Shown: positions 43,961 through 52,420 of the stretch, piece by piece
How the letters are laid out: every line of letters begins with the position of its first letter
Position numbering within the stretch: the first letter of the stretch is position 1
DNA from: Parachlamydiales bacterium
Lineage (GTDB): Bacteria; Chlamydiota; Chlamydiia; Chlamydiales; SM23-39
Reading direction: 5' to 3'
DNA: 56,062 bases
Assembly: GCA_015661075.1 (NCBI GenBank)
Contig: JACVQJ010000012.1
Coordinates: 1-56,062 of the forward strand
The notes under the pieces: model-generated
What the model was told of the DNA's origin: nothing
Database searches by the model: none
Seen by the model: the letters and a program-made list of their open reading frames with translations, nothing else
Program-made: the position numbers and the translations under genes

Positions 43961-45646
43961 TCAGAGGGGATTCTTGAATTTTGGAAGAATGAGCACGTTT
44001 TTGCCCTCAAAAACGATGGCGAGATAGAGAATGCGCACTATGTTGCGATCCAGAAGTTCAGATGCGTACTTTTTTTCTTCGATTTGCAGTAGAGCAGAGT
44101 TTGCTGCGGTCATCATATCCATTTTTTTAAATGGACCGATCTTTTTAAACTCCATGACGATGCCCAAGTCATGTTTGTTTTTAGGGATGAGCATTACATC
44201 ATACCTTCCCAGCCCGCTTTCCCGATTTGATTTCACTTCATATTGATCTTTAAGGCCTATTAACATTCCCAAAACAAAGGCATGGTAGATTTTTTCCGGC
44301 TCGCTGCCAGATGCATCAAAAGTGCTTGCTGACGAAAGGACGAATTCCTGAAAAATCTGGGAAAATGTATCCACATCGCCTGTAATCAGGGAGGAGAGAA
44401 GCATCCGATATTTATGCTCATTCAAACTCCTTTCAAACCAGTCGAGAATCGTCGATTTGTACAGTTCCTTCACTTCAGCATTGGGGATATATAAACGGCA
44501 AAGATTGCCGTGTAAGACTGAATCAGTGGTCAGATACCCGCTGTAAAGGAGTAAAGCCCAAATGGCATTCGGCTTTTCCTCGAGATCCGTGAAGACAAAA
44601 CCCTCTTCAATTTTTTTCTCGACATATCCCCCCTGTAAAAGCTCCTCTATTTCCGTTTTCAGTTCACTGGTGCCTTGCGTCAAGCACTGCTGCATGAGCG
44701 TATTATCGCTTGAATTGACCCAGTAAGGAAGAATGTTTCCCTTTTTGGCGCAGCAATTAAGAACAGACCATGGATTATATATGTGTTTACATGACCCGAC
44801 ACAATACCCGTCATACCATTTTGTGATTTCTGAAAGATTTTCGGTAAGATCATAGCTGGCCAAAAACACCTTTACTTCAGATTCCAATAGGCCAAATTTG
44901 TCCTGGAATTCCTCATTCAATAGAGAAAATGTGGAGATATTATTCGCTCCTGAAAAGATGCTTTCTTTGGCAATGCGCAAAATACCCGTGAGAGCGCCTC
45001 GTTCCAGATAATTGTTATCCTTCAAGCCTCCTGAGAGAAGATTACGCAAAAAATCAATCAGGCGGCGATAGAATTTCCCTGTGTAGGCGGCATGAGCGGG
45101 AGCATCGTACTCATCAATCAGGACTATGACTTTAGTTTTATGATAGAGATAGAGCCATTTGGTAAGAAAGCGCAGGCTGTGTTCATACAGGGTAGGGTTG
45201 GCTTCCTTTCGAATAATTTTGAGAAAATCGTCTTTTTCTTCGGGAGAAAGCACAGCGCTCTCCACTAGATATCTATGACGTTGGAACTCTTCTCCCAGAA
45301 TAATGCGGAAGTGTTCAAATGTTTCATCCCAAGAGGCATGCTTATTGTCTTTGAAAGTCAGAAAAACAACGGGATATGTTCCTTGTTTTTCCCTGAATTT
45401 TTGTTCTTTCCAAATCGCAAGATTTTGAAAGAGGCGGCCTGTATCTTCTTCACTTTTTTCGAAGAAATAGCGAAGCATCGATAAATTTAATGTTTTACCG
45501 AATCGGCGGGGACGCGGAATCAGCGCGACGCTGGTTCCTTTTTCAAGAAATTCCTGCACAAGCAAGGTTTTATCCGCATAGGCATATCCGCCTTCAATGA
45601 TAGTCTTGAAATCGCTAATTCCAATGGGGAGGGGTTTTCTGTTCAT
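43961..45646 (-). CDS. AAA-ATPase-like / PD-(D/E)XK nuclease-like protein (DUF1703 family)
   Basis: A 561-residue protein of a family common in intracellular and gut bacteria. The N-terminus is the AAA_lik domain: LPIGISDFKTIIEGGYAYADKT (residues 5-26, read as SDFKTII and YADKT), the P-loop-like RPRRFGKTLNLSMLR and the Walker B VIVLIDEYDAP. The C-terminus has the nuclease-like core GLGRYDVMLIP...VMEFKK. The start at 45646 begins the family's usual MNRKPLPIG. The function is unsettled; these proteins are often linked to mobile genes. It ends 11 bp from tRNA-His, a common integration site. Confidence 0.85.
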   Translation of the reverse strand: MNRKPLPIGISDFKTIIEGGYAYADKTLLVQEFLEKGTSVALIPRPRRFGKTLNLSMLRYFFEKSEEDTGRLFQNLAIWKEQKFREKQGTYPVVFLTFKDNKHASWDETFEHFRIILGEEFQRHRYLVESAVLSPEEKDDFLKIIRKEANPTLYEHSLRFLTKWLYLYHKTKVIVLIDEYDAPAHAAYTGKFYRRLIDFLRNLLSGGLKDNNYLERGALTGILRIAKESIFSGANNISTFSLLNEEFQDKFGLLESEVKVFLASYDLTENLSEITKWYDGYCVGSCKHIYNPWSVLNCCAKKGNILPYWVNSSDNTLMQQCLTQGTSELKTEIEELLQGGYVEKKIEEGFVFTDLEEKPNAIWALLLYSGYLTTDSVLHGNLCRLYIPNAEVKELYKSTILDWFERSLNEHKYRMLLSSLITGDVDTFSQIFQEFVLSSASTFDASGSEPEKIYHAFVLGMLIGLKDQYEVKSNRESGLGRYDVMLIPKNKHDLGIVMEFKKIGPFKKMDMMTAANSALLQIEEKKYASELLDRNIVRILYLAIVFEGKNVLILPKFKNPL

Positions 45647-45717
45647 AAGCCTGAAGTATAATGACATGATCGGAAAATGGAAAGCTGATCTTTATCCACA
45701 AGTTTTGTTGCTTGACA

Positions 45718-45785
45718 TCCCCCCCTTCCTAAAGGAAGGGGAGTCCTACGGCGTTCAGATCAAAGCCGCAGCACCGCCCCATTTT
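45718..45785 (+). repeat. CCTAAAGG-core hairpin plus shared 24-mer upstream of uppP
   Basis: CCCCTTCCTAAAGGAAGGGG is a perfect hairpin with the same CCTAAAGG core as the PE-B end inside ndh. It is followed by GATCAAAGCCGCAGCACCGC CCCA, a block shared with 24376-24399 (one mismatch). It lies between the divergent DUF1703 and uppP genes. No open frame is present. Confidence 0.55.
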
Positions 45786-45843
45786 TTTTCACTCTTTTCC
45801 ACCATCATTTGACATCATTTGCTGTTTGTGAAAAATTTTGTCT

Positions 45844-46641
45844 ATGACAAATATCCAGGCGCTTATTTTAGGTATCATTCAGGGGCTGACCGAATTCCTT
45901 CCGGTGAGCTCTTCGACGCACCTGGGAATCGCCAAGCAGCTGATGGGAATCGAATCAGCTGTTTGGATGGTCTATTTCGATCTGATGTGCCATTTCGGCA
46001 CGCTCTTCGCCGTATTAACTCTTCTATGGAAAGACGCCTGGAACGTATTGACGAGCATCAAATCCATTGCTCTTTTTACATTGGCTCTTTTGCCGCTTGT
46101 TCCCGCTTATTTTCTGTTTAAGCCCTTGCGCATCCTTTTGGCCCATGATGCCGGCGCCTTCCTCCTCTGTACATCGGCTTTGATGTTCCTCGCCTCGTCG
46201 AAAGTTTCGATCTGGGCCACTGTCGGAGCTGATGCGCCCAATTCAAAGCGCGAACTTATTTGGCGCGACGCATTATGGATCGGAATTGCGCAGAGTTTCG
46301 CCCTGTTGCCGGGAATCTCGCGCAGCGCGTCGACGATTTCGATCGCGCGGATACTGGGTTGGACGTGGAAAGACGCGGCCCGCTTTTCCTTTTTGCTCTC
46401 CATACCCACTATCTTGGGCGGCAGCGCTTTAGAGACCATTCACGCCTCTTTGAATCTTGCTTCGGTCCCCTGGCAGATTTGCATAATCGGCTTTGGATCT
46501 TCTTTTGTGATGGGAATGGTATCGGTCCGTCTGCTATTTTGGATTTTAGAGCCGGCCGGCTCTTTAAATCAGGGATCTCTCCGGCCGTTTGCCTGGTATT
46601 GCCTGGCCGTGGGGTTGATTTCACTAGTTTGGCTGCGATGA
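45844..46641 (+). CDS. uppP: Undecaprenyl-diphosphatase UppP (BacA)
   Basis: A 265-residue polytopic membrane enzyme that dephosphorylates undecaprenyl diphosphate so the carrier can be reused for lipid II. Both family motifs are intact: the first, GLTEFLPVSSSTHLGI, near residues 15-30, and the second, LLPGISRSASTISIARILG, near residues 155-173. The start ATG at 45844 is preferred over a TTG two codons upstream. It is coupled to ftsK by an ATGA overlap, giving a small peptidoglycan/division operon away from the mur block. Confidence 0.95.
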   Translation: MTNIQALILGIIQGLTEFLPVSSSTHLGIAKQLMGIESAVWMVYFDLMCHFGTLFAVLTLLWKDAWNVLTSIKSIALFTLALLPLVPAYFLFKPLRILLAHDAGAFLLCTSALMFLASSKVSIWATVGADAPNSKRELIWRDALWIGIAQSFALLPGISRSASTISIARILGWTWKDAARFSFLLSIPTILGGSALETIHASLNLASVPWQICIIGFGSSFVMGMVSVRLLFWILEPAGSLNQGSLRPFAWYCLAVGLISLVWLR

Positions 46642-48995
46642 CGAAAAAGAAAACACAAAAAAATACTCATCCCGACGCCAAGGGCCTTTTTCTGATTGCC
46701 TTTGGATTTCTCGGCCTTCTTTCCCTGCTCAGCTTCAGCGTACATCATTTGAACGGCAACTGGCTGGGCTTTGTCGGCTATAGCGCCGCCCTCGTCAGCG
46801 AATACGCGTTCGGCCTCGGAGCCTATCTCATTCCCTGTTATTTTTTATGGTGGGGATGCCGGCTTCTCAGCGCGCAAAAACCCCAACACACGGCGAGCGA
46901 GCACCTCTATTTTCTGATTCTTCTCGGCTCAATTTGCATTTTATTGAATGTATTTGCCGAAAGCCTGCCGGATCGCGCGGCCGGATTTGAAGACAAGATC
47001 ATCACCGACACCATCGTTTTGCAAAATCCATACCCTCATACAGTAGTGCGCTACAATATGGGGGGCGTTCCATTCTATTATCTGTTTTGCGACCTTCCTT
47101 TTGCGAATCTGCAGCGCATATTGAGCACGGTGGGAACTACTCTGATCTTTTCCATCCTGTCCTTCGTCTCATTTTTACTTTTAACGCGTGTCAGGATCTT
47201 AGCTAATCTGCGCATCTTGGGGCAGGCGGCCGGATCTTTGATCCAATCGGGCATCGAAATACCCCGCCCAACCAAACCACTCTCGAGAGAAAAAGGGCTT
47301 CCTCCTGTTTTTTCCGGCCTGAACAAAGAACTGCCCAAGCCCGTTGTCAAAACCCCGCCTCTTGAAGAAAAAATCGAGACAGTTCCGATCATCCAAGCGT
47401 CGGCGAATAAAATCGTGCAAATTCTCAAAAAAGAGAGAACTAAATCCAAAGCGGCTCCGAAAGAAAAAACGCCCGATGCGGCGATGCCCAACCCAGCGCC
47501 CTCCTATTTGCCCGTCAAATATGACAGCTCCTATCAGCTTCCTTCGCCCAATCTGCTCTCCACGCCCACGCAAAAAGTCGACCAGCCGCAGTTGAAAAAG
47601 GATCTCTGGCGCCAGTCCGCTGTTCTCGAAGAAACGCTGAAGAGCTTTGGCATTGAAGCGAAAGTCGGCGAAATCCACAGCGGCCCGACCATCACCTCTT
47701 TTGAAGTCCATCCATCCATCGGCGTCAAGGTGCAAAAGATCAAGGCGCTTGAAAATGATATCGCCCTCAACATGCAAGCCAAATCGATCCGCATCGTCGC
47801 TCCCATTCCGGGCAAAGCAGCGGTCGGGGTTGAGGTGCCTGCCCTCCATCCGCAGGAAGTGAGCTTCAAGGAAATGCTGCTCCACTATCAGCAGAAAGGG
47901 CGCAAGCTGCAGATTCCGATCCTCCTCGGAAAAGGAGTCAGCGGCGATCCGGTGTTCGGCGATCTGACCAAAATGCCCCACCTTCTCATCGCCGGCGCAA
48001 CGGGTTCGGGCAAATCGGTCTGTATCAATACGATCGTCATGTCGATTCTCATGACCTTACGGCCGGAAGAAGTGCGGCTGCTCATGGTCGATCCCAAAAA
48101 AGTCGAGCTGACGCAATATTCGCGCCTGCCGCACATGATCGCGCCCGTCATCACCGAACCGCATGGGGCCTATGCCGCCCTGCAGTGGCTCGTCAAAGAG
48201 ATGCAGCTCAGATATGAAATATTAAAACAGCTCGGATTGCGCAATCTCACCGCATTCAATAACCGCAAAGTGAACTCCGAGCTGGAAAGCTCGCTCAGCA
48301 CGCCCATTCCGGCGCATCTTCCCATGATCGTCGCCATCGTGGACGAATTTGCCGATTTGATGATGGTCTCGAGCGCTGATATCGAAACGCCCATCGCGCG
48401 CATCGCGCAGATGGCGAGAGCCGTCGGCATCCATTTGATTTTGGCCACGCAGCGCCCGTCGCGCGAAGTCATCACCGGCATCATCAAAGCCAACATCACA
48501 TCCCGCATCGCCTTCAAGGTGGCCAGCCGTATCAACTCGCAGATCATCCTCGACGATAACGGCGCAGAAAACCTGCTAGGCAACGGCGACTGCCTCTTCC
48601 TGCCGCCGGGATCATCGCAGCTGATTCGCGCGCAGGGCGCATTCATCAGCGACGACGATATCAACCAGATCATCCAGCACGCGAGCCTGCAGGCCTCGCC
48701 CAATTACCTGATTCCTTCGTTCGACGCCTTCCGCCCTCTCGACTCGTCCGCTGATGAGAGCGACTTCAGAGGGAAAGACGCTCTCTACGATCAGGCGCTT
48801 TTGATCGTCGTCCAATCGAAAGTCGCATCGACGACCTTTTTGCAGCGCAAGCTCAAGATCGGCTACGCCCGGGCGGCCAGTTTGATGGATGAGCTGGAGG
48901 AAAACGGCATCATCGGGCCGCAGGACGGCTCCAAGCCCCGGCGCATCCTTTCATCGGGCAATCCATTGCCGGCCTTTGATGACGAATCGAGCTAA
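46638..48995 (+). CDS. ftsK: DNA translocase FtsK
   Basis: A 785-residue septal DNA pump that clears and decatenates chromosome ends during division. Four to five N-terminal membrane segments (residues about 15-195) are followed by a short basic/Pro linker and the motor: the P-loop GATGSGKSVCINTIV near residue 455, the Walker B IVAIVDEFADLMMV and the RAVGIHLILATQRPS segment. A C-terminal winged-helix gamma domain ends the protein (TFLQRKLKIGYARAASLMDELEENG; read as KIGYARAASLMDELE). The start at 46638 overlaps the uppP stop (ATGA). A much longer open frame from 46260 is only the out-of-frame reading of uppP. Confidence 0.95.
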   Translation: MTKKKTQKNTHPDAKGLFLIAFGFLGLLSLLSFSVHHLNGNWLGFVGYSAALVSEYAFGLGAYLIPCYFLWWGCRLLSAQKPQHTASEHLYFLILLGSICILLNVFAESLPDRAAGFEDKIITDTIVLQNPYPHTVVRYNMGGVPFYYLFCDLPFANLQRILSTVGTTLIFSILSFVSFLLLTRVRILANLRILGQAAGSLIQSGIEIPRPTKPLSREKGLPPVFSGLNKELPKPVVKTPPLEEKIETVPIIQASANKIVQILKKERTKSKAAPKEKTPDAAMPNPAPSYLPVKYDSSYQLPSPNLLSTPTQKVDQPQLKKDLWRQSAVLEETLKSFGIEAKVGEIHSGPTITSFEVHPSIGVKVQKIKALENDIALNMQAKSIRIVAPIPGKAAVGVEVPALHPQEVSFKEMLLHYQQKGRKLQIPILLGKGVSGDPVFGDLTKMPHLLIAGATGSGKSVCINTIVMSILMTLRPEEVRLLMVDPKKVELTQYSRLPHMIAPVITEPHGAYAALQWLVKEMQLRYEILKQLGLRNLTAFNNRKVNSELESSLSTPIPAHLPMIVAIVDEFADLMMVSSADIETPIARIAQMARAVGIHLILATQRPSREVITGIIKANITSRIAFKVASRINSQIILDDNGAENLLGNGDCLFLPPGSSQLIRAQGAFISDDDINQIIQHASLQASPNYLIPSFDAFRPLDSSADESDFRGKDALYDQALLIVVQSKVASTTFLQRKLKIGYARAASLMDELEENGIIGPQDGSKPRRILSSGNPLPAFDDESS

Positions 48996-49765
48996 AATAA
49001 TATAGAAGTTGAGACTTTATCCTGATAGGCAATGGACAACTCGACTGGGGCGCTGTTACTTTCGATCGCTTCCCGAATGATTTTGATCGCGAGCTCATGA
49101 GAATTGCATTCGCTGGAAAGATGCGCGAGGTGCACGTGCTTTAATGCGGGATGGCACAGCGCCGAGAGCAATTGCGCACATTCTTCGTTGGACAGATGGC
49201 CCTGTTTGCTCAAGACCCGTTGTTTATAGATCTGCGGCCGCGGGCTGGCATGGACCATTGAGGGCTGATGATTGGCCTCAATATACAGATAATCGGATTT
49301 CTCCAGCATCTTGCGCACTAAAGAGGTGGCGTGGCCCAAATCAGTGCAAATACCGATCTTGCGCCCCATCGCCTTGATGACAAAACCAACAGGATCGAGC
49401 GTGTCGTGGGGAATGGAAAAAGGAAGCACCTCGAGATCACCGAACGAAAAAGATTCTCCCGTGGTGAAGATCTTGAAGCGGGGACGAAAATTCAGTGCTC
49501 TGACAATCCCTTTCGCCGTTTCAGCATTGGCGAAAATGGGAATATTCCATTTTTCGCTGATAATAGGGAGTCCTCGGATGTGATCGGTATGCTCATGAGT
49601 GATGAGAATCGCCTGGATTGAATCGATCGCAACATTGATCTCGGCTAATTTTTTCACCAGAGCGCCGGCAGAAATGCCCGCATCGATCAATACGCGAGTC
49701 TGCACAGTACCCAGATATATACAATTGCCTTTCGAGCCGGATGCGAGGGGACAAAATCCAATCAT
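48992..49765 (-). CDS. MBL-fold metallohydrolase, WalJ/YycJ-like
   Basis: A 257-residue metallo-beta-lactamase-fold enzyme. The zinc motif is THEHTDHIRGLP near residues 57-68, with ASGSKGNCIYLG at the start, a later DLGH and HLAHLSSECNS near the end, all typical of the YycJ/WalJ branch. Family members link cell-wall and DNA-replication control or act as exonucleases; the substrate is uncertain. The start at 49765 begins the fold directly; an open frame continuing to 49906 adds 47 unrelated residues. Its stop overlaps the ftsK stop by four bases in convergent orientation. Confidence 0.87.
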   Translation of the reverse strand: MIGFCPLASGSKGNCIYLGTVQTRVLIDAGISAGALVKKLAEINVAIDSIQAILITHEHTDHIRGLPIISEKWNIPIFANAETAKGIVRALNFRPRFKIFTTGESFSFGDLEVLPFSIPHDTLDPVGFVIKAMGRKIGICTDLGHATSLVRKMLEKSDYLYIEANHQPSMVHASPRPQIYKQRVLSKQGHLSNEECAQLLSALCHPALKHVHLAHLSSECNSHELAIKIIREAIESNSAPVELSIAYQDKVSTSILF

Positions 49766-49923
49766 GTTTGGTTCCGATATACTAAGACGCTTGGGAGTTT
49801 GGAGTGTTTTAGAAAAAAAATACACAATGAAGCTGTGAAATGTAAGAAAAAATCTCAGATTATGCCAGCGATGCTGCAAAAATTTCACCACCGAGATCGA
49901 AACCACAGAGAGAAAAACAGATA

Positions 49924-50092
49924 TACCGAACGTGATTCGAAAATCGGGAATTGGGCAAGGAAGCGCCCTGAATTCGAGCCAGGCTTGCCGGCGCCGAAGC
50001 AGCCCAACTTGAATAAGTTGGGCGATGCAGGCGGGCTCGAAGACAGTGGCTGCTGACGCCGCCGAAAACCGATTTGCGAAGCATGTTCGGTA
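49924..50092. mobile_element. PE-D element copy 2, intergenic
   Basis: 169 bp, beginning TACCGAAC and ending GTTCGGTA, with TA on each side (49922-49923, 50093-50094). It is 97% identical by eye to 30298-30466 and in the same orientation. It lies between the WalJ-like gene and the small helical protein gene, in an otherwise empty 482-bp gap (49766-50247). Confidence 0.88.
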
Positions 50093-50247
50093 TAATCAAT
50101 TGATTTCAGGAGCGTTCTTTATGTATAAATTTGAGTTGAATAATTGTTAAAAACCAAACCAGTCACTTTATCACTTTTTTTCCTTTGAAAAAATAAAGCA
50201 AACATTATATGAATAAAAATTAGATCGTCCAATCGTAAAGGGACAAA

Positions 50248-50607
50248 ATGATCGCGAAAGAAATTCTGTCAGAAATTGATGCAACCTTAGAACAACTTAT
50301 TCGGAACGCACAAACTCTGGAAGGGACGCCCATCTCTGATTTAACTGAGACCGAATTAGATGCGTTCCAAAAAACACAAGAAAGCCTCCTTCACCATTTA
50401 ATTCATATGGATCAGGCTTACGAAACAAACAGAAAACCGATTCCGTTACAAAACGAAAGATCAGTCATTTTCAAAATTCAAGAAAAACACCAACGATTTG
50501 AAAAACTAAAAAAAACAGTCAGTAATACAATTCTAAACGCTGAAAAAAAACGACCTATTTTCACAAAGCGAACGGCGAAGCGCCTCATCAGAAGCATTCA
50601 CACTTGA
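50248..50607 (+). CDS. Small helical protein, possibly FlgN/chaperone-like
   Basis: A 119-residue, mostly alpha-helical protein. The first half (EILSEIDATLEQLIRNAQTL, then a long helix ending LLHHLIHMDQAYE) has the layout of FlgN-type export chaperones, with two helices of heptad hydrophobics. The C-terminus is basic. The similarity is in pattern only and I do not recognise a family with certainty. GGGA lies upstream of the ATG. The gene is more A+T-rich than its neighbours and stands alone between the PE-D copy and a PE-C/PE-A stump. Confidence 0.6.
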   Translation: MIAKEILSEIDATLEQLIRNAQTLEGTPISDLTETELDAFQKTQESLLHHLIHMDQAYETNRKPIPLQNERSVIFKIQEKHQRFEKLKKTVSNTILNAEKKRPIFTKRTAKRLIRSIHT

Positions 50608-50624
50608 GCCGGCTCGGCAGAGTA

Positions 50625-50660
50625 CTACCCCACCAGGCAAATATAATGTACAAAGTCAAG
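50625..50660 (+). repeat. PE-C half-end fused to a PE-A end
   Basis: CTACCCCACCAGGCAAAT (50625-50642), preceded by TA, is the left 18 bases of PE-C. ATGTACAAAGTCAAG (50646-50660) is a degenerate right end of PE-A. They form a composite scar directly next to the stop of the fic gene (50662). Confidence 0.65.
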
Positions 50661-50661
50661 T

Positions 50662-52197
50662 TTACGAGGGGTTGCGTATAGCCATTTTTTCCTGAACGAC
50701 AGCTTCCATTTGTTGAATCTCATTTTCTGTAAGAGATGCGAAATGGCTTTGTCGTTTTTTGGCAGATAAGGTGCCACGATTTTGTAATACGAGCTGAATA
50801 AAGAGGTCGATATTGCGATCAGGCATATCGACGATTTTTTGCAGAGCCTCTTTTGTTTGGTCGTAATGAGCTACAAAGGCAATTTCATTTTTAAATTCAG
50901 TGTTAATCGTTTTTTCGACGCAGGCAAACAGAAACCCAGCAAATCGGGTGTAATCGAGATACCGATAATAGTCGGCGGTTTTGTCGTTAACTTGCAGTGC
51001 GCCTTGAAAATTGATTTCATAATTCTTGATCAATTGCATGAGTGGTTTGGAGAAGCTTTCTAATAAGGAGTCATAGGAGGCCATATCCTGTAAAATAACC
51101 GCAGAGATGGGAAAGATCATGTTTTTGGGAACAAAACCTGATTGTGCAAAAAGATAATGGATCAGAAAGCGATGGATACGGCCATTGCCGTCTTCAAAAG
51201 GATGGATGAAAACAAAACCAAATGAGCTTGCTGCTGCGGCAATCACCGGATGGAGATCAGACTTGATCATTCGCTGCAGTGAATCTAGCCAACCAGCCAT
51301 TAAAGGCTCGACATCTTCTGGTTTTGGTGGAATGTAATCTATCAGAAGTGAGGGGGCGTCTAGTCGTGCCTCGGAACCTATATAATTTTGAAAGTTGCGA
51401 TAGTCGTTGTTTGCGAATCGCGGGTCGACTATTAGGTTTTGTAGTTCAATTAGCGATTTTTTTGAAAGTGCGCTTATTTTACCTGCATGTTGGAGTGCAT
51501 CGATAAACCTTTTTGACCGTGCTAAGTTAGGCTGTTCTCTTTCTATTTTATAAGATGAAAAAGTCTCTTTTACGTAGAGGTAATTGATAGCTCGTGCAAC
51601 AATTGCTGGGTCCGATTCGTTGATGAGTTGAATCGCGATAGAGGAAAAATCTTTGTCTTGCCATTGTTGCAATTCGGGCGTGCGCCGCACAATGGGGCAA
51701 AAGAGGCGGTTGCCTAAAAGATTATCATCCACATAATGCCTGCGGCTGCGTATTGCTGAGGCGGTGTAGTATTCTGTTGGGTCGAGCAGCAAAGAATAAG
51801 ACCCTTCATTTGCATCCTCAATCAGCAGAGTTCTGCCTGTCAACCATTCATAAAGATACCAGATTTTGCGAGCCCATTTACTTGTAGGCTGTGACTGCAC
51901 ATGGTCTTCTATTTTTTTAGGCTCTATTTTTTCAAATACAGCTCGTAAGATTTCTAGATTTAACCCATCGTATTTGAGGGCAAACTCTAGATGGTGTAGA
52001 GGATTGTTAAAATCTTTTAAGAAGTATTTTTTTGGATAGCAATGAATTTCTATCCCTTCTTCCATGCTATTGCCAGGGGAGCCTTGAGCTAGAATGTACG
52101 AGAGTCTATAATGAGGTATAGCCTCTATCGAAAAAAGTTCTATGAGCCCAGCATAACCTACAGGTGATATCTTTTTGCTTTTCAGCGTGTTATGCAT
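50662..52197 (-). CDS. Fic-domain protein (predicted AMPylase or related transferase)
   Basis: A 511-residue protein with the Fic core FIHPFEDGNGRIHR (HPFxxGNGR), which binds the nucleotide of the co-substrate. A typical upstream helix pair comes before it (NYIGSEARLDAP, YIPPKPEDVEPLM). About 200 N-terminal residues and a helical C-terminus surround it. Fic enzymes usually transfer AMP to a Tyr/Ser/Thr hydroxyl of a target. I did not find a convincing [ST]xxxE[GN] inhibitory helix. The start at 52197 is preferred; an open frame back to 52368 runs through a tandem repeat. It could be a host effector, a toxin or a regulator. It is more A+T-rich than the neighbouring mur genes. Confidence 0.85.
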   Translation of the reverse strand: MHNTLKSKKISPVGYAGLIELFSIEAIPHYRLSYILAQGSPGNSMEEGIEIHCYPKKYFLKDFNNPLHHLEFALKYDGLNLEILRAVFEKIEPKKIEDHVQSQPTSKWARKIWYLYEWLTGRTLLIEDANEGSYSLLLDPTEYYTASAIRSRRHYVDDNLLGNRLFCPIVRRTPELQQWQDKDFSSIAIQLINESDPAIVARAINYLYVKETFSSYKIEREQPNLARSKRFIDALQHAGKISALSKKSLIELQNLIVDPRFANNDYRNFQNYIGSEARLDAPSLLIDYIPPKPEDVEPLMAGWLDSLQRMIKSDLHPVIAAAASSFGFVFIHPFEDGNGRIHRFLIHYLFAQSGFVPKNMIFPISAVILQDMASYDSLLESFSKPLMQLIKNYEINFQGALQVNDKTADYYRYLDYTRFAGFLFACVEKTINTEFKNEIAFVAHYDQTKEALQKIVDMPDRNIDLFIQLVLQNRGTLSAKKRQSHFASLTENEIQQMEAVVQEKMAIRNPS

Positions 52198-52256
52198 AAA
52201 TGCTTGCCAGATCACTTTTGATATCCTTAGTATACAAGGTGATAGTAAAAATGTCA

Positions 52257-52368
52257 AAACGATGGAAAACGGCTTTTTTTCTAGAAAAACAATGGAATCC
52301 AGGATTTTTATGGAAAAACGATGGAAAATGGCACTTTTTCTAGAAAAATAATGTAGCCCGGGAATCAA
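52257..52368. repeat. Two tandem 59-bp repeats upstream of fic
   Basis: CGATGGAAAA at 52260 and 52319, and CTAGAAAAA at 52281 and 52340, are each offset by 59 bp. About 37 bases (CGATGGAAAA to AATG) align with about five mismatches. They lie 60-170 bp upstream of the fic start and could be operator sites or the trace of a small duplication. Confidence 0.6.
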
Positions 52369-52420
52369 GAAAGGATCGTTGCTGTGTTGAATTCTAAATA
52401 GTTCCCCCCTTCCGATCCCA

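Noticed and set aside
45712..45717. Consensus -35 TTGACA upstream of uppP
   Set aside because: No -10 box at normal distance; the position is taken by the CCTAAAGG hairpin.
46260..46637. N-terminal extension of ftsK to 46260
   Set aside because: It is an out-of-frame reading of uppP. The ATGA overlap at 46638 and the direct start of the membrane domain fit the shorter protein.
52060..52080. NSMEEG in the Fic protein as an inhibitory [ST]xxxE[GN] motif
   Set aside because: The spacing does not fit, and the position relative to the Fic core is not that of a typical inhibitory helix.
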